The notes: generated by a model from the sequence alone, not told the origin. A DNA stretch of 64,000 bases from Peptococcaceae bacterium (GCA_009782825.1 WRII01000005.1:1-64000), one strand, 5' to 3'. Counted from the first letter of the stretch, positions 44,056-53,787 are shown. A program made the numbers and translations.

Positions 44056-44253
44056 ATGCCCAAAAGGGACTTGTTCGAGCTTTTATTAGGCGAACGATAC
44101 TATTATACAAAAAAAGTCGGGATGATGCCACCTGAAAAAAGCAGGAGAGCAGGAGAGCCAAGTTCTCAGGCGTATTTCTATCAGAATGACCCTACTGAGA
44201 TGCCCTTGCGCCTGTTAGATGAAAATGGCATAATAGCCTGGGTACGGTTTTAG
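44056..44253 (+). CDS. possible small protein, weak
   Basis: A 65-codon frame starting MPKRDLFELL and ending QNDPTEMPLRLLDENGIIAW. The ending looks protein-like, but the start has no ribosome site, and the frame overlaps the serC promoter on the other strand. It may be the relic of a gene whose remainder is lost. Confidence 0.25.
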   Translation: MPKRDLFELLLGERYYYTKKVGMMPPEKSRRAGEPSSQAYFYQNDPTEMPLRLLDENGIIAWVRF

Positions 44254-44285
44254 ATCGGAATTTGGATGTAGAGGATGATAAAGCC

Positions 44286-44603
44286 ATGTCTGTTGCTTTA
44301 TATAAGTTCAATAGGGATAGATCAAAAATCGTTTTGAGCGTAAATATATCGACTCAGCGTTTTTATGTGAAATATTGGATTCCTGCCATATCTGAAATTG
44401 GTGTTAAATATATTTGTGATGGGAGCAGGTTTGGTAAGTCGAATTTAGATGATGTTTTGAAAGAGTTAGATTTATTGCATATATGGGCATTGGAAAATAT
44501 GAATGGTTATGATCAGGAGTATATGATAACTAGAATTAAAGACTTGCAGAGAATGATACCAAAAGCTTTAGAGGATGTAGATGCGATTTTGCACATCTTT
44601 TGA
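44286..44603 (+). CDS. hypothetical protein
   Basis: A 105-residue helical protein of unknown family from ATG 44286, with AGAGGATG 8 nt upstream; an in-frame ATG lies at 44262. Features include FYVKYWIPAISEIGVKYIC and DVLKELDLLHIWALENMNG. Small, lone plus-strand genes of this kind often belong to toxin-immunity or mobile islands, but nothing adjacent supports that. It is followed by a converging pseudogene. Confidence 0.5.
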   Translation: MSVALYKFNRDRSKIVLSVNISTQRFYVKYWIPAISEIGVKYICDGSRFGKSNLDDVLKELDLLHIWALENMNGYDQEYMITRIKDLQRMIPKALEDVDAILHIF

Positions 44604-44749
44604 ACCCGTGTAACCTGGGTTATCTCCATACCGTCTGGACGATGCTATGTGCAAGCGGGAATCTATCCGCCGGACTGGGCGGGGCGGCCATTAATTTTGG
44701 CTCTGAAGATACGCCATGGCTTTTTGGGACAATTCCTCCAAAGTCATTC

Positions 44750-45968
44750 TCAGTTCCACTCAGAAGCAAGCAGAAAGTCCCGGATGTTTTTGTGTTTGAT
44801 CCCTTCGCGGCTCATGTCGAACTCATCCAGTGACACAACATACTTCGGAAAATTGTCCCGTACCGGTTCGTATGCGCCGAACTCACGTTGAATCGTCTCT
44901 TCTGACGCAAGAAGGTAGGTAACCTGAACATAGAGCCTCTCCTTCTTATTCTCACAGATGAAGTCAATCTCCTTCGCTCCCGCTCTACCGACTGTAACTT
45001 TGTAACCCCTCCGAAGCAGCTCCATGAAAACGATGTTCTCCAGAATGAGATTCACGTCCTTCATGTTGCCTCCGTACACCGCCTCGCGGAGTCCGTGGTC
45101 GGCGATGTAATATTTCTCGTTGACCGCAAGCAGCTTCTTGCCCTGTAAATCCTGTCTGCGTACTTGGTAGATGAGAAAAGCGTTCATGCAATAATTGATA
45201 TAGTTCATCGTCGTTTCGGGAGCCATCACACGGTTTGCGTTCTTAAAATATTTTGAGATGGACGCCGCCGAAAACGTCGTCCCAACACCGTTGAATATAT
45301 ATGCTATGATACGCTCCAGCTGATCGACGTCACGAACCTTATTGCGTTTTACGATGTCTTTAAGGACAACCGAATTGAATAAATCCTGTAAGTAGATTTG
45401 TGACGGTGATTCTTCATAGCGGAGATTTCCGAGATAAGGCATACCGCCGAGGGTCATATACCTTGTGAACGCTTCCTTTTGCTGCACGTTCGGGAAGATA
45501 GAGATGTATAGCTCCAAGAACTCCCCGAAGGAAAAAGGATAAATAAATGATGAATTCAACATACCGCCCGGCAAGGTAAGTCGCAAGTTCGCCTGAAAGC
45601 AGCTTGGCGTTTGAACCTGTGATATAGATGTCACAGTCAAATTTAACACGGAGCGAATTGACGCATTTTTCCCATTCCAAAACCTCTTGAATTTCATCGA
45701 AGAAAAGATATGCCTTCCCTTCGATGCCCGCCATCCTCTGCGTGACCTCTTTGTGCAGAGCCTCAGCGGTGCGCAGCCAAGCGTTGTCCATGTCCTCAAA
45801 ATTGAGTTTGATAAACTGTGAGCCGGAAATCCCTTGCGTTGTTAACTCGGCCTGTATCAATTCCAGCATGACCGATTTCCCGCTACGTCTGACGCCGGTC
45901 AGCACTTTTATGAGATCGCTCCCGATAAACGGCCGGATGCGGCTCATGTACGCCTCTCTTTGAATCAT
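44750..45968 (-). pseudogene. frameshifted AAA ATPase with DUF4143 domain
   Basis: Two frames make one protein of about 400 residues. The N-terminal frame (from ATG 45968) has VLTGVRRSGKSVMLELIQAE (P-loop), FFDEIQEV (Walker B) and ITGSNAKLLSGELATYLAGR, then runs out of frame. The C-terminal frame continues from YPFSFGEFLELY through the DUF4143 domain (GAKEIDFICENKKERLYVQV). The break is a tandem TTTA duplication on the minus strand (TAAATAAA at 45540-45547, plus); removing one unit restores the frame. A phase-switch or a simple mutation are both possible. Confidence 0.85.
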
Positions 45969-46069
45969 GAATATTAACACTCCTCCCAATAGCAACGACA
46001 TCATTATTTCACATATACAACTGAATTACAAGTATGTTCTCTTGATTTGTTAAGATATATCTTAATGTT

Positions 46070-46139
<70 letters not shown>

Positions 46140-46146
46140 GGGATTA

Positions 46147-46197
46147 GGGGCTGTAACTATCATCCAAGTTATTGAGTTACAGTCCCCAACCACTTTT
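46147..46197. repeat. short palindrome with MITE ends
   Basis: GGGGCTGTAACT at the left and AGTTACAGTCCCC at the right face each other around a short ATCATCCAAGTTATTG core. The outer ~12 bp are the terminal repeats of the MITE family at 19174 and 37907. It is about 51 bp long and looks like an internally deleted copy. Confidence 0.8.
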
Positions 46198-46207
46198 AGT
46201 CACTTAT

Positions 46208-46297
46208 GGGTGCGAAGTGTCAATAAAAAAACAAGAAAATCCCTGACCACTAACCACTGACCACTGATCCCTGACCACTTGCGGGCGCAGCCCGCGT
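46208..46297. repeat. dispersed repeat family 2, copy at the 3' end of the EF-G-like gene
   Basis: GTGCGAAGTGTCAATAAAAA, then ACAAGAAAATCC, TGACCACT units and TTGCGGGCGCAGCCCGCGTT. It is in the same orientation as the copies at 7553 and 57540. It ends 15 bp downstream of the EF-G-like stop codon (minus strand). Confidence 0.85.
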
Positions 46298-46312
46298 TGA
46301 CAGCAGAACCCT

Positions 46313-48283
46313 CTACCCCTCTTTCTGAGCCTTCAACTGCGCAATCAACGTCTCACCCAGCTTAGGGGGCACATCCTCATACCCGACAAACGTACTTGTA
46401 AAAGATCCTCTCCCCTGCGTCATAGCTCTGAGATCAATCGTATAGCGCATCATTTCCGCCTGAGGCACACGCCCCCGGATAAGCTGCATCTTCCCGTCCC
46501 GATCCATGCCCAGCATATGACCTCTCTTGTTGTTTAAATCTCCAATGACCTGACCCACGAATTCTTCCGGGACGCGGATATCCACTTCAACCACAGGCTC
46601 TTTGAGGACAGGATTCGCCTGTTCGCAGCCTTTTCTAAAGGCCAGTTTTGCCGCCAGCTTGAAAGCCATCTCATTGGAATCAACAGGGTGGTATGACCCG
46701 TCATAAAGGGTACATTTGATATTGGTCATCGGGTATCCGGCCAGGAACCCTTCGGACATAGCTTCGCGCAATCCTTTTTCCACAGCGGGGAAAAAGTTCC
46801 GCGGCACAGAACCGCCCACCACCGTTTCCACAAATACAAAGTCCTGATCCGGACAGGGCTCCAAAGTAATCCACACATCTCCGTACTGCCCGCTGCCTCC
46901 GGTTTGTTTTTTGTGCTTGCCTTGAATTTGGACAGTTTTACGGATGGTCTCCCGGTAAGGAACCCGGGGCGCCTCGGTTTCCACCCCCACCCCGAATTTG
47001 CGGGCCAGTTTTTCCTTGATGACATCCAGCTGCGTATCGCCGATGCCCGTCAACAGCGTCTGATGGGTTTCAACAGGTTTCGAAATTTCCAGAGTGGGAT
47101 CCTCGTCACTGAGACGGGTCAGGGCCGACCCCATCTTGTCTTCGTCCGCCTTGCTCTTGGCTCGTATGGCCAGAGAGAAGGTCGGTTTGGGAAATTCAAT
47201 ACTGTCCAGAGTCACTTTCTTTTCTTTGCCGCACAAGGTGTCCCCTGTCTTGGTTTCCTGCAGCTTGGACACCACAACAATATCTCCGGCCTTGGCCGCT
47301 GGCGTATTTTCCTGATGCTTGCCGCGCAGGAAAAAGAGCTGCCCCACTTTCTCGTCCACATCCCGGCTCCCATTGAGAAGTATGCTGTCACTGTTCAACG
47401 TGCCTCCGTAAACCCGCAGGAAAGACATTTTGCCCAGATAAGCGTCCGCCAAAGTTTTGAAAACCAACACCGCTTTGCTCTCCTGAGACTCAGGAACCAC
47501 GGCATACTCGCTGATAAACTGGGCCAGCTCTTTGACCCCCACATTCTTTTCTACAGACCCGAACAGAACGGGTACCATAAGATTTTGGGCCAACGCGAGG
47601 CACAGAATCTTTTTATTATCCTCCAGGGTCAAGGGCTCCTCTTCAAGATATTTCATCAAAACATCATCATCGGCTTCCGCAGCCGCCTCGGCCAAAGCAT
47701 CCAGCAATACCGCGGCCTCATCGGCATAGGTGTCGGGAACCTTGCCCAGAATATCGATCACTTGGCTGAAAGAAGCCTCTGTTCCCACAGGAATCTGCAT
47801 CTGCACAAAACGCACCCCGGGAAAACTACTCTTGAGCTGCTCCAATACCTTTTCCACGTTGGCATTTTCGCGATCCAATTTGTTGATGTAGACCATGCGG
47901 GGCATCTTCTTGACATCCATCATCTCCCAGATCATCTCAGCCTGGACTTCGACGCCATCCGCTCCCGATATCACCATGAGTCCCGTTTCCGCCACCCGCA
48001 GCCCCGAAACGACTTCGCCAATAAAATCAGCATATCCCGGCGTATCCAAAAGGTTGATTTTCACCTGACCCAATTCAATAGGCACAAGAGACAGATTCAT
48101 AGAAATCTGCCGATGGGTTTCCTCCGGCAGGTAATCAGAAACGGTGTTGCCATCCACAACCTTACCCATCCGCGTCGTAACTCCGGTATTGTAAAGCATG
48201 GCCTCCGCCAGGGACGTCTTTCCTGTCCCACCGTGTCCTACCAGACAGATATTCCGAATGTTGCTGGTTTCATAAGCTTTCAA
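46313..48283 (-). CDS. elongation factor G-like GTPase
   Basis: A 656-residue translation GTPase of the EF-G-like (FusA2-type) branch. G1 VGHGGTGKTS, G2 region RQISMNLSL, G3 LLDTPGYADF, G4 INKLD, followed by a domain II, EF-G domain IV (GGSGQYGDVWITLEP, ETVVGGSVPRNFFP) and domain V. It is shorter than EF-G (~692) and lacks some canonical sequence, for example the switch I region is replaced by HRQISMN. Its role is unproven. The ribosome context and the start at 48283 are acceptable. A second, antisense long frame in this gene is a shadow. Confidence 0.92.
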   Translation of the reverse strand: MKAYETSNIRNICLVGHGGTGKTSLAEAMLYNTGVTTRMGKVVDGNTVSDYLPEETHRQISMNLSLVPIELGQVKINLLDTPGYADFIGEVVSGLRVAETGLMVISGADGVEVQAEMIWEMMDVKKMPRMVYINKLDRENANVEKVLEQLKSSFPGVRFVQMQIPVGTEASFSQVIDILGKVPDTYADEAAVLLDALAEAAAEADDDVLMKYLEEEPLTLEDNKKILCLALAQNLMVPVLFGSVEKNVGVKELAQFISEYAVVPESQESKAVLVFKTLADAYLGKMSFLRVYGGTLNSDSILLNGSRDVDEKVGQLFFLRGKHQENTPAAKAGDIVVVSKLQETKTGDTLCGKEKKVTLDSIEFPKPTFSLAIRAKSKADEDKMGSALTRLSDEDPTLEISKPVETHQTLLTGIGDTQLDVIKEKLARKFGVGVETEAPRVPYRETIRKTVQIQGKHKKQTGGSGQYGDVWITLEPCPDQDFVFVETVVGGSVPRNFFPAVEKGLREAMSEGFLAGYPMTNIKCTLYDGSYHPVDSNEMAFKLAAKLAFRKGCEQANPVLKEPVVEVDIRVPEEFVGQVIGDLNNKRGHMLGMDRDGKMQLIRGRVPQAEMMRYTIDLRAMTQGRGSFTSTFVGYEDVPPKLGETLIAQLKAQKEG

Positions 48284-48334
48284 TACAATCGCCCCTTTAT
48301 TTTAAAATGATATAACCCGCTAAGGTGATAAGCC

Positions 48335-48485
48335 GTGCACCCTGTCTATTGTACATTGTACATTGTAAAGTGCTCTTCGCCAAGTCGCTGCAAATTGTAC
48401 ACTGTAAAGTCATCTTCGCCAAGGTGTTTCAAACTGGACATTATAAAGCGCTCTTCGCCAAGATGTTCCAACCTGGACATTGGAC
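48335..48485. repeat. degenerate ~45-bp tandem repeat
   Basis: Three imperfect units of the type GTAAAGTGCTCTTCGCCAAG followed by a T/C-rich part and ACTGGACATT, preceded by TGTACATTGTACATTGTA. The array fills the spacer between the EF-G-like start and the SpoVB-like gene and may carry both promoters. Confidence 0.75.
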
Positions 48486-48551
48486 ATGGGCTTCGTCATG
48501 GGCAGTCATCCTCCGGCATATATGTTTAAAAGACCCTCGGGAGGAGATGCC

Positions 48552-50108
48552 ATGGCCAACCGGCTGATTGTGGGAGCCGCCATTTTGTTCGGCGCTAATC
48601 TTGTCAACAAGATCATGGGCTTTGTTTACCAATACCTGATCATGCACTATATCGGCAGCGAAGCCTTCGGCCTGTACCAGATGGCCTTCCCCGTTTATAT
48701 GACAACTCTGGTTTTTACAACGGCAGGGCTTCCTTTAGCCGTGGCGAAAATGGTGTCAGAAAAAATCTCCTTGGGCGCTCCCCAAGATGCTCGCAAAATC
48801 TTCCATACAGCCCTCCTCATCCTCTTCGTCTCCGGCACTCTGGTGACCTTGCTTGTTTATCTGAATATTCCAATTATATCAACAGAATTTTTTCCTGACA
48901 AACGAGTGGGCATGATTTTTAAAATTTGTATTCCCTCTGTGCTCATTGTCTCCGTTTCTTCCGGCTTCCGTGGGTATTTTCAAGGACTGCAAAATATGCT
49001 CCCCTCCGCCACCAGCCAGATCGTCGGCCAAATTGCCCGGGTAGGTCTGGGCTTCTACGCCGCCTGGCTTCTGCTGCCTATGGGAGTAGAATGGGCCGCC
49101 TGCGGCCTGGCCCTGGGCATGGTGGCTGCCGAACTCATTGCCTTGATCATGATTATGATCTTCTATGTCTGGCAGCGCAGTCAGGACAAAAAACGTGTCT
49201 ATCAGCCTCACCGCATGCGCTATCGCCACATTTGCAAGGATCTCTTCACGCTCTCTGTGCCCACCACAGGCAGCCGCCTGGCCGCCAGCCTTCTGTCTAC
49301 TCTTGATACCCTTATCATCCCACGGCAGCTGGGCAAGGCCGGCTATAGCATATCTGAATCCACATCCCTTTTCGGTCAGCTTAACGGCACCGCCCTGACC
49401 CTTCTCACCTTCCCGAATGTGTTTACCTTCGCCTTAGCCACTTCCCTCGTCCCCGCGATTTCCGCGGCCATGGCCCGGAAAAACTACCAGTTAGCCGGCA
49501 GCCGCTGCAATGACGCCATTCGCGCCACCGTTTTGCTTGGCCTGCCTTGCGCGATTTTCCTCTTTATCTTTGCCGATATCCTGTCCGGTGTCTTTAAAAG
49601 CCCCCAGATCGCTCCTGCCTTGCAAATTATGGCCGCCACCGGCCTCTTCACCTATCTGATGCAAACCACCACAGGTATTTTACAAGGGGTAGGCAAAATG
49701 CATGTCCCCCTGGTTCATTCCCTCGTCGGCGCCTTCATCCGCATTCCCCTTCTCTTTTATCTGACCGCCCAGCCGGAACTGGGGATCCTGGGATGCGCGC
49801 TGACTTACAGCATTAACAGTGTCATTGTCACCTCTCTCAATTTTGCCGCCATATTGAGGTATATCAAGGTTAAGTTCAACTATGTAAAACTTTTCGGCAA
49901 ACCCCTGCTGGCCGCCGCCGCCATGTTCGCCTCCATGATCGCGATGAAGAGTGTGCTGGGCGGACAGTCCCTGCTTTCGTTTGCCACCGCTTTGCTCATC
50001 TTGAGTATCGGGTTTGCCGTGTATGTCGGTGTGCTGTGGCTGATCAAAGGGATCTCAAGCAAGGATCTGAGCATACTGCCGTGGTTTAACAAGGTTCCCA
50101 GGGCGTGA
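48552..50108 (+). CDS. spoVB: polysaccharide flippase of the SpoVB/MurJ-like MOP family
   Basis: Integral membrane protein with about 14 hydrophobic segments, 518 residues. It contains the Polysacc_synt signature region (ANLVNKIMGFVYQYLIMHYI, EAFGLYQMAFPVYMTTLVFT) and closely resembles stage V sporulation protein B, which is required for spore cortex formation and is proposed to flip lipid-linked precursors. ATG 48552 is behind GGGAGGAGA. I am not certain that it is SpoVB rather than a sister flippase; the SpoVB call is by sequence resemblance only. Confidence 0.85.
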   Translation: MANRLIVGAAILFGANLVNKIMGFVYQYLIMHYIGSEAFGLYQMAFPVYMTTLVFTTAGLPLAVAKMVSEKISLGAPQDARKIFHTALLILFVSGTLVTLLVYLNIPIISTEFFPDKRVGMIFKICIPSVLIVSVSSGFRGYFQGLQNMLPSATSQIVGQIARVGLGFYAAWLLLPMGVEWAACGLALGMVAAELIALIMIMIFYVWQRSQDKKRVYQPHRMRYRHICKDLFTLSVPTTGSRLAASLLSTLDTLIIPRQLGKAGYSISESTSLFGQLNGTALTLLTFPNVFTFALATSLVPAISAAMARKNYQLAGSRCNDAIRATVLLGLPCAIFLFIFADILSGVFKSPQIAPALQIMAATGLFTYLMQTTTGILQGVGKMHVPLVHSLVGAFIRIPLLFYLTAQPELGILGCALTYSINSVIVTSLNFAAILRYIKVKFNYVKLFGKPLLAAAAMFASMIAMKSVLGGQSLLSFATALLILSIGFAVYVGVLWLIKGISSKDLSILPWFNKVPRA

Positions 50109-50167
50109 AATCATGTTGTATATTTGCGCACAATATGCTATTATAATGTACAAAGGAGGATTTTTCC

Positions 50168-50473
50168 ATGTCAATAACAAATATTAACATCCGAACAGAC
50201 AGCGAAATTAAAACGAGAGCACAAGAAATTTTTGCAATGCTGGGACTGGATATGACAACGGCAATTAACCTGTTTTTACGCCAAACTGTCCGTATGAACG
50301 ACATTCCGTTTGTTCTAAGCACACGAAAAGCCAAACCAGAAGAGGCTCAGGAAATACCAAAAGAAAATGTCGGGCCACTATTTGAATATGGTCGCGGGTG
50401 CATGAAAGGGAAAATGTGGATGGCAGACGACTTTGACGCACCATTGGAAGATTTTAAGGAGTATATGGAATGA
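50168..50473 (+). CDS. RelB/DinJ-family antitoxin
   Basis: A 101-residue antitoxin. The N-terminus NINIRTDSEIKTRAQEIFAM and GLDMTTAINLFLRQTV is the RelB/DinJ pattern, with a C-terminal acidic tail ending PLEDFKEYME. Its gene overlaps the following PIN-toxin start by 4 nt (ATGA), so the two form a TA operon. AAAGGAGG precedes the ATG. The toxin is truncated, so the pair is probably not a complete module. Confidence 0.88.
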   Translation: MSITNINIRTDSEIKTRAQEIFAMLGLDMTTAINLFLRQTVRMNDIPFVLSTRKAKPEEAQEIPKENVGPLFEYGRGCMKGKMWMADDFDAPLEDFKEYME

Positions 50474-50589
50474 AATATCTGCTTGACACTCATGCGTGCC
50501 TTTGGTATTTCGAGGATTCGAATAAGCTTAGCGAAACAGCGGCGAATATCTTTTCACTTTTTGCACTGGTAAAAAGTTCACAGCCATAG
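50470..50589 (+). pseudogene. truncated PIN-domain (VapC-like) toxin
   Basis: 39 codons start MKYLLDTHACLWYFEDSNKL, the first strand and catalytic Asp of a PIN nuclease, then diverge after SETAANIF and stop at TAG 50587. The remaining PIN acidic residues are missing. The divergence point coincides with a minus-strand fragment (50536-50641) encoding LLKEIEVLYPRYGCELF, a piece of another protein, so a deletion or insertion has joined two sequences. Confidence 0.8.
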
Positions 50590-50643
50590 CGCGGATAGAG
50601 CACTTCAATTTCTTTCAGAAGTTTGGTTCCGCTTTCATGATTA

Positions 50644-51636
50644 TCATGTGCGCATCCCCCTCACTCCTCGCTGCAAAGGCATATCACTGTCCATACTCCA
50701 GAACACATGCCCCGGCTTTTTCATAAAGAAGCGGACATAGATCAGTCCCAACAGGATCACCAGAGTGCATACTACGCCACCTTCCGCGCCAAAGGCGCCC
50801 CCCGTCACCCAATCAGGTCCCGCAAAAACAGTGTTCATAATCGATACCTTCCCATCTCCGCCGCTTACAGCCATGCCAAAAACAGAACCCTGGAAGAAAT
50901 TCCACGTAATATGATACCCTATAGGCGCCCACAGCCTCCCCGTTTTGATAAACAGAAAGGCAAACAAAATCCCCACTAACATGAGATTCACCAGGGCCAC
51001 ACCCACCACATAAGCCTGGACAGACTCTTGCATAACCCAGAAATTAGGAATATGCAGAACCGAAAACATCACAGCCGGCAGCACAACAATCAACCACTTC
51101 AACCGAGTCGTCTTCAGAGCCGTCATCATAAAACCCCGTGACATCAGCTCCTCATTAAAGCCCACAAAAATGAACAAAACCAATCCGCCTATAAACCCAG
51201 GGTGACCCACCCCGGACCAATCCACATGTGTTATGGACGCCGTCTTCGTGAGCACCAGAACCGCGACCACCAACCCCATAGACACAATGCCAAACACACA
51301 TCCGAAAAGCAATTGCTTCAGCCAGCCCTTCCTGTCAAGGCCCATTTGAGCCAGAGGCCTTTTATAGAGCAGCCAAAAAAGCAGCAATACGACCCCTATA
51401 ATCATCACTAACATAAAATACTGAACCCCATAGCTCCCCTCAAGCCGCGAAGCCATTTCCGCAACCCTGTTCTGATACTCGGCCGTGTCGGATACAGGCG
51501 CCTCCGCGGCTGCCATAACAAGCGCTGCAACACCCACAATCATAACCACCATAAATTGCACCGCAATAAACGCAGCGCCGAGAAGTGATAAACCCCACCC
51601 CGAGCGAATTTCACCATATTTGTTCTTAAAGATCAT
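50644..51636 (-). CDS. CPBP-family intramembrane metalloprotease
   Basis: A 330-residue multi-spanning protein with a glutamate motif GFNEELMSRGFMMTAL (EE-x3-R), then ...SVLHIPNF and a later FLFIKTGRLWAPIGYHITWNF with His/Asn. These are the conserved boxes of CPBP (Abi/CaaX-type) proteases, associated with bacteriocin self-immunity and prenyl-protein cleavage in other organisms. A second CPBP gene is upstream on the same strand, about 50 bp away. Confidence 0.9.
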   Translation of the reverse strand: MIFKNKYGEIRSGWGLSLLGAAFIAVQFMVVMIVGVAALVMAAAEAPVSDTAEYQNRVAEMASRLEGSYGVQYFMLVMIIGVVLLLFWLLYKRPLAQMGLDRKGWLKQLLFGCVFGIVSMGLVVAVLVLTKTASITHVDWSGVGHPGFIGGLVLFIFVGFNEELMSRGFMMTALKTTRLKWLIVVLPAVMFSVLHIPNFWVMQESVQAYVVGVALVNLMLVGILFAFLFIKTGRLWAPIGYHITWNFFQGSVFGMAVSGGDGKVSIMNTVFAGPDWVTGGAFGAEGGVVCTLVILLGLIYVRFFMKKPGHVFWSMDSDMPLQRGVRGMRT

Positions 51637-51685
51637 GATGTACAGCTCCTTTTAAACTCGGAATTCCTTGCCAGTTCCTTGCTGC

Positions 51686-52747
51686 TCAAAACCAGCTAAT
51701 GCCAGCAGCCAGCAGCATCAGAACACTAACAACCAGCGCCGATACCATAGCCCCAGAAGTCCAGAAACAAGACCAGCGCCGCGGCCAATAGGGATCTGAC
51801 GTATTCATGTCCGGCAGCTGAGATCCTTCGCTCCGATCATCATGAACACCCGGATCATTCCGGTGACGCATAATACCCAGAAAAGGTTTAATTTTAGCCC
51901 AATTTATGATTAAGATGATACACGCCAGAGTCACAATTCCTATTTGGATGATTATCCAAAGATCATGTGCGGTTTTTTCCTCCAGGGGCATAAACACATA
52001 TTCTGTAAGGACAAAAAAAGTATTATTGAAAGCATGAATGAGAATTGCCGGTCTTAAAGAGCCTGTCCGCAGTGTGACTATACCCAGAAAAATACCAAAG
52101 ACAAACGCACCTGGCGCCTGAATAAAATTGCCATGAATCAGGCCAAAAAACAGCGCGGAAACTATGACCGCAAAACCGTTGCCATATGGCTTTATCGCAT
52201 GTAAAAGAATGCCGCGGCACAAGAATTCTTCAAACACAGGAGCCCCAATACAGATAGCCGCAGCATATAAAAATGCAGCCAGAGGCTCCGTTGGCACAGA
52301 AGTCAGAAACTCCGGAACATACAGGTGCAGATTCAACAGAGAAAGCGCGTTTTTGAGAAACTCACTCATGAAATCCACCACAGTCGTCATTCCCATAGCC
52401 ACCACTGTTATGACGATCAAACCAGAAACCTTCATACGACTCGGTCCCAACAAGGGCTTAAGCCTGATCCGGGTTAGCGCCCCCCCGGCAAGGGCAGTCA
52501 GCCAGGCTGCGAAAGGAGACAGGAACACAGCGAAAGCCAAAAACAAAGAATCAGAGCTCAAGGCAGAACTCCCTTCCAAAGCAGCAGACATATCCTGACC
52601 ATTGGCTAAAGCAAACATCACGATTCCTATCGCCCAAATCATGGCCAACAGAATACTTATCCCAAACGAAAAAGCCCAATAGAGCAGCACAGTCCCCCCC
52701 GCCCGATTCATGAGAGACCGGATATGCGGAAAATTTGATGAAATCAT
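51686..52747 (-). CDS. CPBP-family intramembrane metalloprotease, second copy
   Basis: A 353-residue multi-spanning protein with APVFEEFLCRGILLHAIKPY (EE-x3-R), ALFFGLIHGNF with the conserved His, and LRPAILIHAFNNTFFV. Motif spacing matches the CPBP family. The start is ATG 52747 with AGGAGGACGATG upstream; an ATG two codons earlier is too close to that site. It neighbours a similar gene (50644-51636) but the two sequences are not close duplicates. Confidence 0.9.
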   Translation of the reverse strand: MISSNFPHIRSLMNRAGGTVLLYWAFSFGISILLAMIWAIGIVMFALANGQDMSAALEGSSALSSDSLFLAFAVFLSPFAAWLTALAGGALTRIRLKPLLGPSRMKVSGLIVITVVAMGMTTVVDFMSEFLKNALSLLNLHLYVPEFLTSVPTEPLAAFLYAAAICIGAPVFEEFLCRGILLHAIKPYGNGFAVIVSALFFGLIHGNFIQAPGAFVFGIFLGIVTLRTGSLRPAILIHAFNNTFFVLTEYVFMPLEEKTAHDLWIIIQIGIVTLACIILIINWAKIKPFLGIMRHRNDPGVHDDRSEGSQLPDMNTSDPYWPRRWSCFWTSGAMVSALVVSVLMLLAAGISWF

Positions 52748-52782
52748 GAACATCGTCCTCCTTTTTCAAGATAGTTATTTAA

Positions 52783-53022
52783 CTACCTCTTCCTGTAATG
52801 CCAATATGTAAGAGTCACCGCCACCAGCGAAACAAGCAGTATAATAATCTTGTAGACAATAAAAATCTTAAGCACAGACAGCAGGACAATCACCACCAAG
52901 GCTCCTATGGGCACCAAATAATAGGCGCGCCCACGGGCTTTCTTCCCCTTTTTGTGATCCCGCCACATCATCAGCAAGAAAACAATCATATAAACAACAA
53001 ACACTTTCAAGGCTATCCCCAT
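52783..53022 (-). CDS. small two-helix membrane protein
   Basis: A 79-residue protein with hydrophobic segments at about residues 4-20 and 36-71 and a basic middle (RDHKKGKKARGR). The family is unknown. It overlaps the 3' end of surE by 10 nt and probably rides on that transcript. Confidence 0.65.
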   Translation of the reverse strand: MGIALKVFVVYMIVFLLMMWRDHKKGKKARGRAYYLVPIGALVVIVLLSVLKIFIVYKIIILLVSLVAVTLTYWHYRKR

Positions 53023-53786
53023 GGTTCGCCTCTTTCCACCAGCTTCTCCAGTTCAGCATAATCTGTCAGATCCCCCAACAGAGGCGTAATAGACACAAAA
53101 CCCCTGGCGATAGCCTCCTGATCCGTCCCCTCCGCCTCATCCTCAGGCTGGGATCCATAGACCCAATAGTATTCCCGACCAAAAGGACTCTTACGCGTCT
53201 CAAAACGGTTGAGGAATGCCCGGCGTCCCAAACGGGCCAGACAGTATCCCTGCCACGCCTCCCGGGGATGATGGGGAAAATTAATATTGAGCAGCCCCTC
53301 AAATGAGGTCAGAACCTCATCCTCCAGCAGCACATCCCGCACAAAAGCCGCCGCGGATTCAAAATTCATCCCCTCCGTAAAAGACTTCACCGCCAGAGAC
53401 AACGCGAAAGCTTTCACACCCAGCAGCATGCTTTCCATCGCCGCCGCCACCGTTCCCGAATAGAAAACATCACTGCCCAAATTAGGTCCGGCATTGATAC
53501 CCGAAAGCACCAACTCCGGCCGGAACCCCAGAATATCTCCCTGCAAAGCCAGCTTGATACAATCTGTCGGCGTTCCCGCCACCGCAAAACCCTGACCGCC
53601 GCAGGGCAGCTCATGCCGGGCAAGAAACAGAGGTTTATGCAATGTCACGGCACGTCCCGTCGCCGACTGCTGCCGCTCCGGGGCCACAATACATATCTGA
53701 TGGCAGTTCGTCTCAGCCAGTACCCGATAGAGAGTCTGCAGTCCCGGCGCCTGGAATCCATCGTCATTTGTCAATAAAATACGCAT
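53013..53786 (-). CDS. surE: 5'/3'-nucleotidase SurE
   Basis: Nucleotidase with the SurE signature MRILLTNDDGFQAPGLQTL at the start, APERQQSATGRAVTL, and VLSGINAGPNLGSDVFYSGT with the metal-site residues. It has 257 residues, typical. The start could also be 53795. It belongs to a minus-strand run folE-DUF4264-surE with near-abutting genes. Confidence 0.95.
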   Translation of the reverse strand: MRILLTNDDGFQAPGLQTLYRVLAETNCHQICIVAPERQQSATGRAVTLHKPLFLARHELPCGGQGFAVAGTPTDCIKLALQGDILGFRPELVLSGINAGPNLGSDVFYSGTVAAAMESMLLGVKAFALSLAVKSFTEGMNFESAAAFVRDVLLEDEVLTSFEGLLNINFPHHPREAWQGYCLARLGRRAFLNRFETRKSPFGREYYWVYGSQPEDEAEGTDQEAIARGFVSITPLLGDLTDYAELEKLVERGEPWG

Positions 53787-53787
53787 A

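Noticed and set aside
46904-48310. Long plus-strand open frame antisense to the EF-G-like gene
   Set aside because: It has no ribosome site, His/Phe-rich unnatural composition and lies wholly opposite a well-supported GTPase gene.
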